Assembly (NCBI GenBank): GCA_963932465.1
Contig: OZ010792.1
Coordinates: forward strand, 3,472,001-3,536,000
DNA length: 64,000 bases
Source: Maratus speciosus
Taxonomy: Eukaryota > Arthropoda > Arachnida > Araneae > Salticidae
Direction: 5' to 3'
In this document: one piece after another, positions 9,770 through 20,188 of the stretch
Position numbering within the stretch: the stretch's first letter is position 1
How the letters are laid out: the number at the start of each line of letters is the position of its first letter
Position numbers and translations under genes: made by a program
The notes under the pieces: generated by a model
Seen by the model: the letters and a program-made list of their open reading frames with translations, nothing else
Told to the model about the DNA's origin: nothing
Databases searched by the model: none

Positions 9770-12572
9770 CCCTTTGGCTACTGACGGTACTTATAAGTAC
9801 CATTAAAATAACTTGTTATAAAATTCATTTAATACATCGATTAGTAGTAATACAGCTTAGAATGAGTTATCGATGCATTACTTTATCTTGTTCCAGAAGC
9901 ATTATTGGTTACATAAACAAAAATATTTTTAAAAGGATGATTTCTTTTGCTTTTGCATGTTTTCAGCTTTCTGGGCGTCGGGGGGGATAGATTTTTCAAT
10001 TCGGAAATATTTCTATATTTCCATTGTAAGAACATTATATTTGTATATTTCTTAATTCTACAATATACTAAGAAAAATATTTAAAATAAAAGATTTGACT
10101 AGGGTTTTAAATATTGCACAAAATCCCTATAAATTCAAAGGGTCTAGCCGGATAAGCATAGTGAAATGGCTCCCACGGCCGATGTTTGAAATAACATGTG
10201 TGGTAATAAGGATCACCCTGAGAATACAATATAGAGTGTTTTTAGTCCCTGACCTTGAACTGCCCTTGAGATAATCGGGGAACTTTGCGCCGGCGCTACT
10301 ATTTTTTAAGTACGTTTTTCCCAAAAAGTACAAAAGTTAAAAAAATGAAACCAAAGCCAAATTTTGAAGAATATATTAGTTCACATCATATATTTTTTTC
10401 ACATTTTTACACAAATTTTAACATAGAAAAATAAACAAAAATATTTTTTGAAAAAATTATTAATATAGTAATTTTATACTTGCACCTACCAAAAAATTAC
10501 AGAATAATGCTCAAAGTATGTACTTTTAAGGAAAAAAATTTCGTTAAAATCGAAGGTGCGCTTTTTGAGTTATAAAAAAGTAATGCTAGCAACTTGCTAA
10601 AATTTTCGTAACGTTCCCTGTTTGCATTTGCACAAATACGCTCCTACCAATGCATTGGTCGATTCGTGACATTTCCACTCGGGCAGGGTGCGCAGTGCGC
10701 CAAAATAAGAGAATGTTTCCGTACATACCACTTCCCTATAGATTTTTTTCCTGTTTGTAAATATTATTATTTTGGTGTACTGCGCATCCGTCTCGCGTAA
10801 TAATATCAAGAAATGACAAACAAAATGGCAACATTTGCCTACCATGATCTTCATGTAGAAGAAGACTATGGGGCTGTACAGTATACATATATAACGTATA
10901 ACTTTAGGGGGGAGCATATGTGTGTATGGGGGGGGGGGTCTGGTACTTGACATCGGAAGATATCTGTAGGGGGAGGGAGTGTTGTGATTTGATATCGTTA
11001 TCATTTTTAATCAAGCCAAAATTTACTTTTTTGGCATCCTTTTCTTTACATCCGTAATCTTAATTTTTTAAAGTCTGTTTTCTTCTTTTTATGAAAATAC
11101 AAAGTTATTATTAAAACCATATTCAATGTTTATAAGACATTTCATTCCAAAATATGGAATAACCCAACATTCAGCATTAATATTCTCCTGCCATATTGGT
11201 ATATAATTCATTGTTAGAGAAACCAGATTCGAAATGATACTTGATAATTTTGCTAGTAAAAGATGGGGAAGAATGTTGTCCACCTGTTTTGTTTACAAGA
11301 AGTTCTGTTTAGCCCCGTGCAAGGGCGAAGTGCAAGAAGACAATACTACTGTCCAATGCATTATGTAACAAAGAGCTATTATTAAAAACTTTTAAACAAT
11401 AAGTATTTCTTTAAAATGTTATTTGATATAAAGTTATTTCTCATATAACAGTGATGTTTTATGAATTTCTTCTCTTTATTTAAACCAGTAAAATATGCGA
11501 ATTAAAAATGTACAACCATACCTGTATATCATTAAAACGTATAAAAAGGGAAAAAAAGGAAAAACAAATGTAAAAATAAAAAGAATTTTTAGACACTGAT
11601 AACAGTACTATTAGGGGGAGGGAGATTCGAGGAACGATAACTTCTGATACCGGAATGTTGGTAGGTGATCCGAAATTGCCAAAAACTTGATAACCTTATA
11701 TATTTTCAGCCCCTATTCAGCTTCACCTGCACAATCGACTAGACCATTGACTTGATATTATTACGTGAGAAGGATGCACTGTACGCCAAAATAACAGAAT
11801 ATTTACAAACACGAAACAAACCTATAGGGAAGTGGTATGTATTGTATGGAAACATTCTCTCATTTTGGTGCACTGCGCATCCTGCCCGAGTGGAAATGTC
11901 ACGAATCGACCAATGCATTGATAGTAGCATGTTTCTGCTAATACAAACAGGGAAAGTTACGAAAATTTTAGAAAGTTGCTAGCATTACTTTTTCATAACT
12001 CAAAAAGCGCACCTTCGATTTTAACGAAATTTTTTTCCTTAAACGTACATACTTTGAGCATTATTCTGTAATTTTTTGGTAGGTGTAAGTATAAAATTAC
12101 TACATTAATAATTTTTTCAAAAAATATTTTGGTTTATTTTTTTATGTTAAAATTTGTGTAAAAATATGAAAAACATATATGATGTGAACTAATACATTCT
12201 TCAATAATTGGCGTTGGTTTCATTTTTTTAACTTTTGTACTTTTTGAGAAAAACGTATTTGAAAAGTAGTAGCGCCGCGCACACTTCCCCGATTATCTCA
12301 AGAACAGTTCAAGGTCAGGGGCTAAAAAGACTTTGTATTGTATTTTCATGGTGAGCATTATTACCACACATGTTATTTCAAACATCGACCGTTGGGGCCA
12401 TTTCGCTATTCTTATCCGGCTAGACCTTTTAATGAATCCTTCTAAATCCTTCTGAAATCCTTCTCAAATTTATTAAATGATGATGTAAATCTTCTAATGT
12501 AGTTTCAAAAATTCGCGATAAATGCTTTAGAAGATAAAATTTTCGTGAATTCATAATTCAGTACATAAAGGG
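9770..12572 (+). mobile_element. piggyBac-type non-autonomous element P, copy 1, split by a foldback
   Basis: Bounded by TTAA at 9766-9769 and 12573-12576 with ends CCCTTTGGCTACTG and CATAAAGGG. The outer parts (9770-10136 and 12431-12572) align in order with the reverse complement of 22267-22798: GGTACTTATAAGTACC, TTAAAATAACTTGTTATAAA, CTCATTC..., AATATTT-AAAATAAAAGAT, GCACAAAATCC-TATAAATTC, AATGCTTTAGAAGAT, GAATTCATAATT. No coding capacity. Confidence 0.85.
10137..12430. mobile_element. 2.3-kb foldback element with arms of about 680 bp
   Basis: The left arm 10137-10820 begins AAAGGGTCTAGCCGGATAAG; the right arm 11747-12430 ends CTTATCCGGCTAGACCTTTT. The arms can be followed base by base almost throughout (for example CGCTTTTTGAGTTAT versus ATAACTCAAAAAGCG and CCAATGCATTGGTCGATTCG versus CGAATCGACCAATGCATTG). 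About 925 bp of loop (10821-11746) is not inverted and shows no coding trace. It sits inside element P; the other P copy gives the empty site. The superfamily is unknown; the apparent open frames here are parts of the arms. Confidence 0.85.
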
Positions 12573-12576
12573 TTAA

Positions 12577-13512
12577 TCCCTTTATAGATCACCCGATGTG
12601 GTGCTCAAGCGGCTGTACTATAAGATGGCGAAAACCAACAATCATAAATATGATATTCCATTCTGTTCTATATCAAATCGATAAAGGATTACGGAGTTAC
12701 AAACTCTGATGATTATTATTTTATTTTATTTTATTTTATTTTTTATGTTTTAAATGTATGTTTGGCATATTCCTACAACATTTTCTTCGTTCCTAACATT
12801 TAAATTTTATTGTTAATATTGTTTCTATTTTAATATTTATTCCATACCTTTGTGTGCCTTTTAAAATGTATCATCAATTCGAATATAACAGGAAAAGAAA
12901 AATTCTTACCTGTATGCTCGATAACGCCGCTACCCCCGTTCCCTTTCACTCGTAAAGCCGATTATCATCTTCCTTCAAACTGTCGTAGAACATATTTCAC
13001 ATATTAAGCTATAGTGTAAAAATATAAAGATGTTGCATTATTATGAATGTGTATCCTGTGTATTTTTTTATGGTGGAATTTATTATTCCTATACTGGATT
13101 AATATCTTTAATGAGACATCTTGATTAAAATAATTTAGGCGCCGAGAGATTAACTTCCCGGCGCATCTTCTAAAACAACACACTACATGAGAAACGAAAA
13201 GAGTTCTAATACAATATATAAAAAGTCAGTCAAAGTTCAAAGCATGTGACGTCACAACAATTACAACACGTACACTGTAGGTGTAAGAGAGGCGAGGCAA
13301 ACCACAAGTATGCAGTCCTTCTCGAAGCTAGGAAACTTTTAATGTTCAGTAGTTAAAAAAAGGATTTCTGGGTTTTCTCTTTCAGGGGTTATACTGTCCA
13401 ACAAATTTTTACCAATTAAAGGCGAAAACTATAAATTTTCTTTTAGATTGAAATACACATAGCAATATAGGGTGTATAAATGAGATAAGTTTATATGCGC
13501 TTTAATTTTTTC
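12577..13512. other. AT-rich, one microsatellite and one hairpin
   Basis: An (ATTTT)n microsatellite lies at about 12716-12750 and a hairpin with arms GCGCCG / CGGCGC at 13139-13164. Nothing else recognised. Confidence 0.5.
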
Positions 13513-14054
13513 CCTGTTGAAGACGCATAGACAATGTAAATTGGAAAAGCGTTGAAAATAGGATAGAAATGAAGATTATGCGGTTGAAACAGACATCCAA
13601 TTAATTTTTGAAAACTTACACTTTTTTAAATTTTTATACGGTCTCCTGGTCCTATAAGCTATAGTATTCAGAAAAGAAATATTTAGCTCTATAATACATC
13701 AGTTCCATTGTTTTACGACCAAAACTTGTGGAATTGTGGTACTTTTAAGTTTCTGAAATTTCGGAGCTTTCCGGCACTAAAACAGCGTCTGCTTATTTTT
13801 AGTGCCGGAAAGCTCAGAAATTTCAAGTGTCAGAAGTCTGTAAATTTTGGTTGTAGAAGAATCGTTTTACGTTCCAGACCTTGGAGGAAATCTTTCTAAA
13901 TGTAACTTACAGGAACCAGTGGTCCTATAAAAATTTAAAAAGCGTAGTTTTTGACAAGTTAGTGTGCCAGGATTATTTCACCCAAATAATCTTCATTCCT
14001 ATACCTTATTTTGAACACTTTTGTAATTTAGATCGCCTCCGTATCGCCAACAGG
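13513..14054. mobile_element. Palindromic foldback element, arms about 260 bp
   Basis: Ends CCTGTTG / CAACAGG. Inward, the arms keep matching with gaps: AATAGGATAGAAATGAAGATTA versus its complement near 13985-14010, TTTTTAAATTTTTATACGG versus TATAAAAATTTAAAAAG, and a near-perfect central hairpin with GAGCTTTCCGGCACTAAAA versus TTTTAGTGCCGGAAAGCTC (13765-13820). The 63-codon open frame here lies across the palindrome and is not credible. Confidence 0.7.
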
Positions 14055-14620
14055 TAAAAAAAAAGCTCGTTTCCACTTTTTAGCGACGCTTAGTGTAGAG
14101 TTTCACCGCAGATTTTTTTTTTTCGATATAATTTCGTTTCAATTGTAAGAAAATAATAAAATAAGTACAATATGTAAGGTACTTGTACCCAATATGGACA
14201 GTGCTCTGAATATGGACACCCCTAATATCTTTAAAAGTAACTATTTTGATCGAGAGACGGCGCTACATGTCCGTAAAGAAAAGCAGTTGAAAATATAATT
14301 AAACCTGGAAAGTGCAAAAAAGCGCGCTGTTTGCCATTTGGAAGGAAACTTGTTGTTTCGTGGTGTTCTGATCGTAATTACAGGTAAGTTTAAATTCTTA
14401 TTATATATGGTAAAACTAATCGAGTGTGGAGTGTTTTAGAAAGCTGATAAAACATATTTTCGATTGCTATTGCATATATTGCTTAAAAATGTTTTCTTTG
14501 TTTATTTATTACAACATTTAGTAAAACTATGCCCGATTCCCAATATGGACACCTTATGTCCACATTGGAAATACAGCAAGTGAATCTTCAGACTCACAAA
14601 TTTGTAAAATATCTGTTTAA

Positions 14621-14820
14621 CCCTCCGTCTACCAGACGGGTCCATTGGACCCGACAGGTACATACAAAATATTCATTCAAACCAGAAATTTCTTTAAAAT
14701 AAACTAAGTATATAAACCAGACAAAAATAAGGTAAATAAATAAGTTAAATAATTTTAAATAAAAATTCTGGTGTAGAACGTTTTATTAAAACTTGAATAA
14801 AATTCCCGGTAGATCTAGGG
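14621..14820 (+). mobile_element. piggyBac-type MITE, 200 bp, nested
   Basis: Flanked by TTAA at 14617-14620 and 14821-14824. Inner ends CCCTCCGTCTACC and, inverted, CCCTAGATCTACC. The first 38 bases also contain a hairpin (GACGGGTCC / GGACCCG). Removing the insert with one TTAA restores ATCTGTTTAATGTCATCC. No coding capacity. Confidence 0.85.
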
Positions 14821-15086
14821 TTAATGTCATCCGAACAATCCTCCAAGAAACTTTATCCAAAAAGATCTTGCAGAAAAATCAAAAGAACCCTCAGTACGGT
14901 ATCTGTTGGCGAAATCGCAGGTACCAGCGGTATGACTTCCTCAACAAAGGAGAACCGGTACTGCTTCTTATGCAGCATTGATGCTGATGCAGACATGTGT
15001 CTATGCATCACATGCAGCATGAGGACTGTATCGGGCTTACCGCCCATGATGAAGAAGTTTTTATTTGTCCATCCTGTGAGGTCTGA
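14821..15086 (+). pseudogene. Transposase C-terminal remnant with broken C4HC3 (PHD-type) finger
   Basis: In one frame the codons for CFLC (14961-14972), then MCLCITC (14995-15015), give four or five spaced cysteines. After a one-base frame change the sequence continues HEDCIGLTAHDEEVFICPSC and stops at TGA (15084-15086). Together this is the cysteine/histidine order of a PHD-type finger: C-x2-C, C-x2-C, H-x2-C, x12, C-x2-C. Such fingers occur at the C-terminus of some insect-type pogo/piggyBac transposases and in chromatin proteins; because this piece lies inside a TIR element it is most likely transposase-derived. The upstream reading is rich in Lys/Arg/Ser. No catalytic domain is visible. 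It is not functional as it stands: frameshifted and cut off upstream by the MITE. Confidence 0.6.
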
Positions 15087-15626
15087 GTAGTAACAGATGT
15101 AAATTCTGCAGTCAGATGCAATAAAGCTAATCAAAACCAACTATATTATTTCATAATATTTTGTAGTAACTGAGGTGCTTTGTATGGGTCTTCGAAGAGT
15201 CATAACCGAAAATGGCCCCCTCCTTCTAAAGTGCATGTTCTGAAGATATTTACTGTGCTCCCTCTCCCCTGCAATACTTTAAGGTATATTTCTTTTATCC
15301 CCTCTCCTCTAAAATCCCTTGGAAGAGTGTCTTTTCCATACACCCTGTGTAGTAAGTCAATAAGAAGCCACCTGTCTCTAATATGTACATGCATGTCCAT
15401 ATTAGGAACAGGTGGTTCCTTATAGGGACACTTGGAAACATTTTTTGTTTTTATCGTTAAAATTAAACCAGAATAATTACAAGGTCGCTAATTTTAATAA
15501 TGATAGTCAACAGTCTAACGATAGTGGTCATATATTTTTGGAGTCCTATAACGTGTACACGGGGATGAAAAAAATAAATTTTCCTTAGGGTGTCCATATT
15601 GGGTACAGGTACCTTATTACTTTTTT

Positions 15627-16082
15627 TAGCTCACAGACTGTCAAAGCCTGAGAGCTAATGTGCCCGCAGGTTCTGTATGTACGTAAGTATGTATGTACGT
15701 TGTACGTATGTATGTACGTAACGCAATAACTCTTGATAAAATATCCGATTTGCTTCAAATTTTGGATATAGGTTCATTCTGATAAGGCGCTTCCCTGATT
15801 AGTTTTGGGGGTTCATTGGTTAAGTATAAAGAGGGTACGGGGGCTATTCCCCCCTTAATTTAGATAAATGTGTTTTTCATGCAGAATTATCCGATTTGTT
15901 TCAAATTTGGCATACCTGCTTATTCAGATAAAAATAATGTATGAAGAAATATTTTGCTTCCCTGATTATTTATCATTTTTCTGAAAAAGGGTGAGTTCTA
16001 TTTTATGAATAATAGATACAAATAAGAGTATAATATACAATTAGTGTGAATAGCCTGCGAGCTCATTGCCATCAGTTTAACT

Positions 16083-16083
<1 letters not shown>
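15627..16083 (+). mobile_element. Rolling-circle-like element, second family
   Basis: It starts with a hairpin (15627-15657: TAGCTCACAGACT / AGCCTGAGAGCTA), followed by a (TATG/TACG)n microsatellite (15675-15721) and two diverged half-repeats built on TTATCCGATTTGYTTCAAAT (near 15745 and 15885). The far end repeats the hairpin arm as AGCCTGCGAGCTCATTGCC before CATCAGTTTAACTGG and a T run. This is the same plan as the elements at 4915, 30754 and 55431, with unrelated sequence. Confidence 0.5.

Positions 16084-16084
<1 letters not shown>

Positions 16085-16115
<31 letters not shown>
16085..16115 (+). repeat. Poly-T tract, 31 bp
   Basis: Uninterrupted T run directly after the rolling-circle-like element. 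Confidence 0.95.
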
Positions 16116-16119
<4 letters not shown>

Positions 16120-16692
16120 GCAATTAAATAAATTTATTTTCTTGTAACATATTTCAGGGCTCATTTTCGGTCCCATAGACTTTCTCTGCTGTTGAGGCAA
16201 CGCGACGCGACACGACGCCAGTAAATCGTATGTAACGATTATTGTGAGCCGACATTGGCGCACGCAAAATGCATTCATATTACTCTACGTGCTTTTCCCC
16301 CAACTGAATCGACCAACCTCTCGGAGACATTTTATTCCTCTTTTTTCATTACTAATGACCTTAAATTAAGAAAATTTCAAATACTTGAACTCCGGCCGTG
16401 ACTTTAGAAAAAAGACCGATCCAATTTTGATTAAATTTCTGACGTTTTTCAGCCACTCTTGTAAAATATAGCTGTTTTTAAGTTTTCACCCATTTCCCGT
16501 AAAATGAAATGTTAAATTATGTGAAGATTATTTTACGTAAATATTTGATTATATTAATTGTTATATTCGTGATTTATTTTCAATTTTATTTATTATTATT
16601 ATTACATTATCATAATAATTATGATTTATTTTATTTTTTTATTCATCAGTATCATTATAATTCGCATTATTATTCTTATATTTTTTATTATG
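16116..16692. other. AT-rich, nothing recognised
   Basis: Only a short GCGACGCGACACGACGCC-like stretch near 16200 and A/T-rich low-complexity sequence with ATT-type words from 16550. Confidence 0.45.
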
Positions 16693-16887
16693 CAGTAAAA
16701 CCTCCATAACGGTCACTCCCGAATAGCATCCTATTTCCCGAACATCCCTATTTAGCGAACTCTTTTTGAATCCACAACATACTATAAAAGTAGTATATTA
16801 GTATGTTTTTACCTCTCAAAAGCGGCACTTTCGAATAGCGGATGCATTACGCGTTCCTGGAGTGTCCGCTATTCAGAGGTTTTACTA
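16693..16887 (+). mobile_element. Tigger/pogo-like MITE, copy 1
   Basis: Left end CAGTAAAACCTCCATAACGG and right end TCAGAGGTTTTACTA form imperfect terminal inverted repeats typical of Tigger-like (pogo group) elements (CAGTNNAACCTC). Internal pairs include GAATAGC/GCTATTC. Right flank is TA; the left flank is decayed to TG. Length 195 bp, non-coding. Confidence 0.7.
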
Positions 16888-17372
16888 TACAAGTGTTCTA
16901 TTCCATTTAATATTTTTTTATTTATTTTACGTAAACATTGCATTGTATATTCCATAAATGTTTTAAATAAAATATTTTTTCGTAATGTAATTTTTAGTCT
17001 TTTTTAGACTTTTGTTGTTGTTGTTGTTGTTATAATATCAGAATAAACAAACAAGAACTTACTTGCATATAAAGGATATGTGTTTCATGATTTAATAAGC
17101 AACATAAAATAAATTCAATACATTAGTTTACATTGCAACATAGTTAGTCTAATATTGCACTTAGTGTCTATAAATTTTCTAATTGAAATAAATATTGATT
17201 TTTAGAGATAAATACAGAAATTAGTATTCTAAGATACTTAGTGACGGTCTCTTTACTGAAAGAGACCAACTGAGACCAACTTAAAATTTTTAAGTACAAA
17301 CACCTAACTGTGACGTTATATTTAGATTCTTCTGTAAATTTCATGGTTGTATACCAAACGGGCATGCTGTGT
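16888..17372. other. AT-rich spacer with short GTT run
   Basis: A GTTGTTGTT run lies near 17014-17030. No further feature seen before the minisatellite. Confidence 0.45.
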
Positions 17373-18515
17373 AATTCTTTATTGAAGAGGTTCAGGAATT
17401 ATGCATAATATTTAATTCGTTGAAGAGGTTTAGGAATTATGCATACTATGTAATTCGTTGAAGCGGTTTAGGAATTATTCATATTATTTAATTCGTTGAA
17501 GAGGTTTAGGAATTATGCATAGTATGTAATTCGTTGAAGAGGTTTAGGAATTATGCATAGTATGAAATTTTTGAAGAGGTTTAGGAATTATGCACACTAT
17601 GTAATTCGTTGAAGAGATTTAGGAATTATGCATAGTATGTAATTCGTTGAAGTGGTTTAGGAATTATGCATAGTACGTAATTCGTTGAAGAATTTAGGAA
17701 TCATACATAGTATGTAATCCGTTGAAGAGGTTTAGGAATTATGCACGCTATGTAATTCTCTGAAGAGGTTTAGGAATTATGCATAGTATGTAATTCGTTG
17801 AAGTGGTTTAGGAATTATGCATAGTACGTAATTCGTTGAAGAGGTTTAGGAATTATGCACGCTATGTAATTCGCTGAAGAGGTTTAGGAATTATGCATAG
17901 TATGTAATTCGTTGAAGAGGTTTAGGAATTATGCACACTATGTAATTCGTTGAAGAGGTTTAGGAATTATGCATAGTATGTAATTCGTTGAAGAGGTTTA
18001 GGAATTATGCATAGTATGTAATTCGTTGAAGAGGTTTAGGAACTATGCACACTATGTAATTCGTTGAAGAATTTAGGAATCATACATAGTATGTAATCCG
18101 TTGAAGAGGTTTAGGAATTATGCACGCTATGTAATTCTCTGAAGAGGTTTAGGAATTATGCATAGTATGTAATTCGTTGAAGAGGTTTAGGAATTATGCA
18201 CACTATGTAATTCGTTGTAGAGGTTTAGGAATTATGCATAGTACGTAATTCGTTGAAGAGGTTTAGGAATTATGCACGCTTATGTAATTCGCTGAAGAGG
18301 TTTAGGAATTATGCATAATATGGTATTCGTTGAAGAGGTTTAGGAATTATGCACATTATGTAATTCGTTGAAGAAGTTTAGGAATCATACATAGTATGTA
18401 ATCCGTTGAAGAGGTTTAGGAATTATGCACACTATGTAATTCGATGAAGATGTTTAGGAATTATGCATAGTATATAATTCGTTGAAGAGGTTTAGTAATT
18501 ATGCATAGTATGTAA
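17373..18515 (+). repeat. 38-bp minisatellite, about 30 units
   Basis: Consensus unit is GTAATTCGTTGAAGAGG followed by TTTAGGAATTATGCATAGTAT (38 bp). Units vary mainly at GTTGAAG (CTGAAG, GATGAAG) and at CATAGTAT (CACGCTAT, CACACTAT). A variant block with TCATACATAG and AATCCGTTG occurs at 17701, 18080 and 18385, showing that multi-unit segments were copied. Each unit contains the palindrome ATGCAT. Confidence 0.95.
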
Positions 18516-18583
18516 AGTTTTGAATTCTTAATGTTAAATTCCTTTTTAATATCTGCCAAAAAAAACTGCATAATACAAAAAAC

Positions 18584-18733
18584 TCCATAACGGTCACTCC
18601 CGAATAGCAGACACCTCTATTTAGCGAACGCTTTTTGAATCCACAACATTTTTATACTTGTATGTTTTTACCTCTGAAAGGTGGGCACTTCCGGAAGGCG
18701 GGCGACTTCAACGCCTCCGAAGTGTTTTAACTG
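18584..18733 (+). mobile_element. Tigger/pogo-like MITE, copy 2 (degraded)
   Basis: Shares AACTCCATAACGGTCACTCC, CGAATAGCA, TATTTAGCGAAC-CTTTTTG, AATCCACAACAT and GTATGTTTTTACCTCT with 16693-16887 in the same orientation. The right end is decayed (GTGTTTTAACTG). Confidence 0.7.
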
Positions 18734-18959
18734 TAATATAAAATATGAATTTAATAGTCGAAAATTCGAAAAAAAATGTAATTTAATCTATAACATTTTT
18801 AACAAAAATGGATTTCTAGAAGCTTCAAATATGAGAATCCAAAATTTCATTCCATTATGCTATGTAGTTTTAAAAATTACGCTTTAAAAACGAGACTCAT
18901 TGCAGTTTGTTTGTACTTATTTAAAAAATAATTAACATTGGGAACTCAAAACGTTAACA

Positions 18960-18994
18960 TCTGCATAATGGCTACTTAAACCTCTTCAACGAAT
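18960..18994 (-). repeat. Isolated inverted unit of the 38-bp minisatellite
   Basis: On the minus strand the sequence reads ATTCGTTGAAGAGGTTTA, then an altered stretch, then ATTATGCAG, which matches one array unit (ATTCGTTGAAGAGGTTTAGG, AATTATGCATA). It lies about 450 bp beyond the array, in opposite orientation. Confidence 0.55.
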
Positions 18995-19410
18995 GGCTTC
19001 CTGTTTGGTAGCCGAAGGTACAATTTAACAAAAATTTCAAATATGACCAACAACCCAAATATCCATATATCATTTCATATCAATAATATCTAATTTGGGT
19101 GTTCGTACTGAACAGTTTGTCTCTGTTTCAATAACAAGACGGGCCCGAATCTTCCTTTAATCATGTAGAATTTTAGAACACACAATTCCCGTCGAAGGGT
19201 ATCTCTCGTATCACTGTGCAGTAATTTGGTAATAATAATAACATAATATGGGGGGGGGGGGGAGTTCGCGTTTTTTGTTTTACCATCTGTATAATCATAT
19301 ATTAAATGAGGCAATGCAATACAGAATATGGTTTCGATTCTTTACTAGTTTAAAATAAAGCGCTGCAAAATTTTAACAATTTTTACAAAGGTTTCCAGTA
19401 TCTTCTAATG
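18995..19410. other. Unrecognised, with a G run
   Basis: A run of about 12 G lies at 19251-19262. Nothing else was identified. Confidence 0.4.
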
Positions 19411-20188
19411 CAGGGGTTCCCAAACTTTTAGATCGACGTACCTCTAAATAGAAGTTCATACTTCCGCGTACCACCAATACAAATTCGAAATTAATACAGA
19501 AAAACCTGTGTAAATGGAATATGTCTAAAACGAAACATTTTTCCAGTCTTTTGTGCTTCTGTTTGAACAGATTTTATTGTATTTAATTGAATAATTACAT
19601 TATTAAATTGGTACTTATAGTGACTGCTTTATATTAACATTCAAATAAAAGGTAGTATTATAATTACATTTTAATAATATGTACATTATCAAAATACAGT
19701 GCTTGATGGAAAAAAAAGCTACAATACCTAATGATAAATTGGCGTAAATTGAAGCATATATACATACACTATAGGGTGACTCTATTAATTTTCTTGCATT
19801 GCTAATGATAAGGGTGTGCTTGCTTTATCAAACACAGCTTCCTCATATCTGCTTGAATCTTAGTTTTAGACGCAAGTCAGATTCGATGTTTAGTGTTTAT
19901 TCCTGTATTTGTTGTTCATATAAAGAAGTGGAGAGAAAGCATTTAAAAAGATGTAATTTTTGCTAAAAACAGGCAGGAATTTTAGAGCTTTTACGATTAT
20001 CAGAGGGAAATCTTTTCTCACCAACCAAAATTCTATTACATTCATCTTTTTGAATGTGGATTCCAGCAATCCATCGTTACTGCTGTATTTTTTATTTCAT
20101 TTCATGTACCAGTATCGACTTTCGCGTAGCAGTAAACAGAGCTTCATGTACGAGTACTGGTACGCGTACCATAGTTTGAGAACCCCTG
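19411..20188 (+). mobile_element. hAT (Charlie-like) non-autonomous element, 778 bp
   Basis: Terminal inverted repeats CAGGGGTTCCCAAACTTTTA and, inverted, CAGGGGTTCTCAAACTATGG. Flanked by a perfect 8-bp target duplication TTCTAATG (19403-19410 and 20189-20196). CAGNGGTTCCCAAAC is a widespread hAT-Charlie terminus. The internal open frame of 81 codons has no recognisable transposase motif. Confidence 0.9.

Larger units (their letters stand above)
14177..15614 (+). mobile_element. TA-flanked pogo/Tc1-type element, 1.44 kb, degenerate
   Basis: Terminal inverted repeats AGGTACTTGTACCCAATATG and, on the other strand, AGGTACCTGTACCCAATATG are flanked by TA on both sides (14175-14176, 15615-15616), as expected for the Tc1/mariner/pogo group. 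The words TATGGACACC recur inside (14212, 14546). A broken coding remnant ending in a zinc-finger pattern lies at 14821-15086 and a 200-bp piggyBac-type MITE is inserted at 14621-14820. Most of any original transposase is missing, so this is an internally deleted, dead copy. Confidence 0.75.

Noticed and set aside
10597..11004. 135-codon minus-strand frame
   Set aside because: It lies mostly in the left arm of a foldback element and the matching right arm does not keep it open.
17373..18515. CRISPR-like array
   Set aside because: The regular spacing is a pure tandem repeat of 38 bp without unique spacers, in a eukaryotic context.
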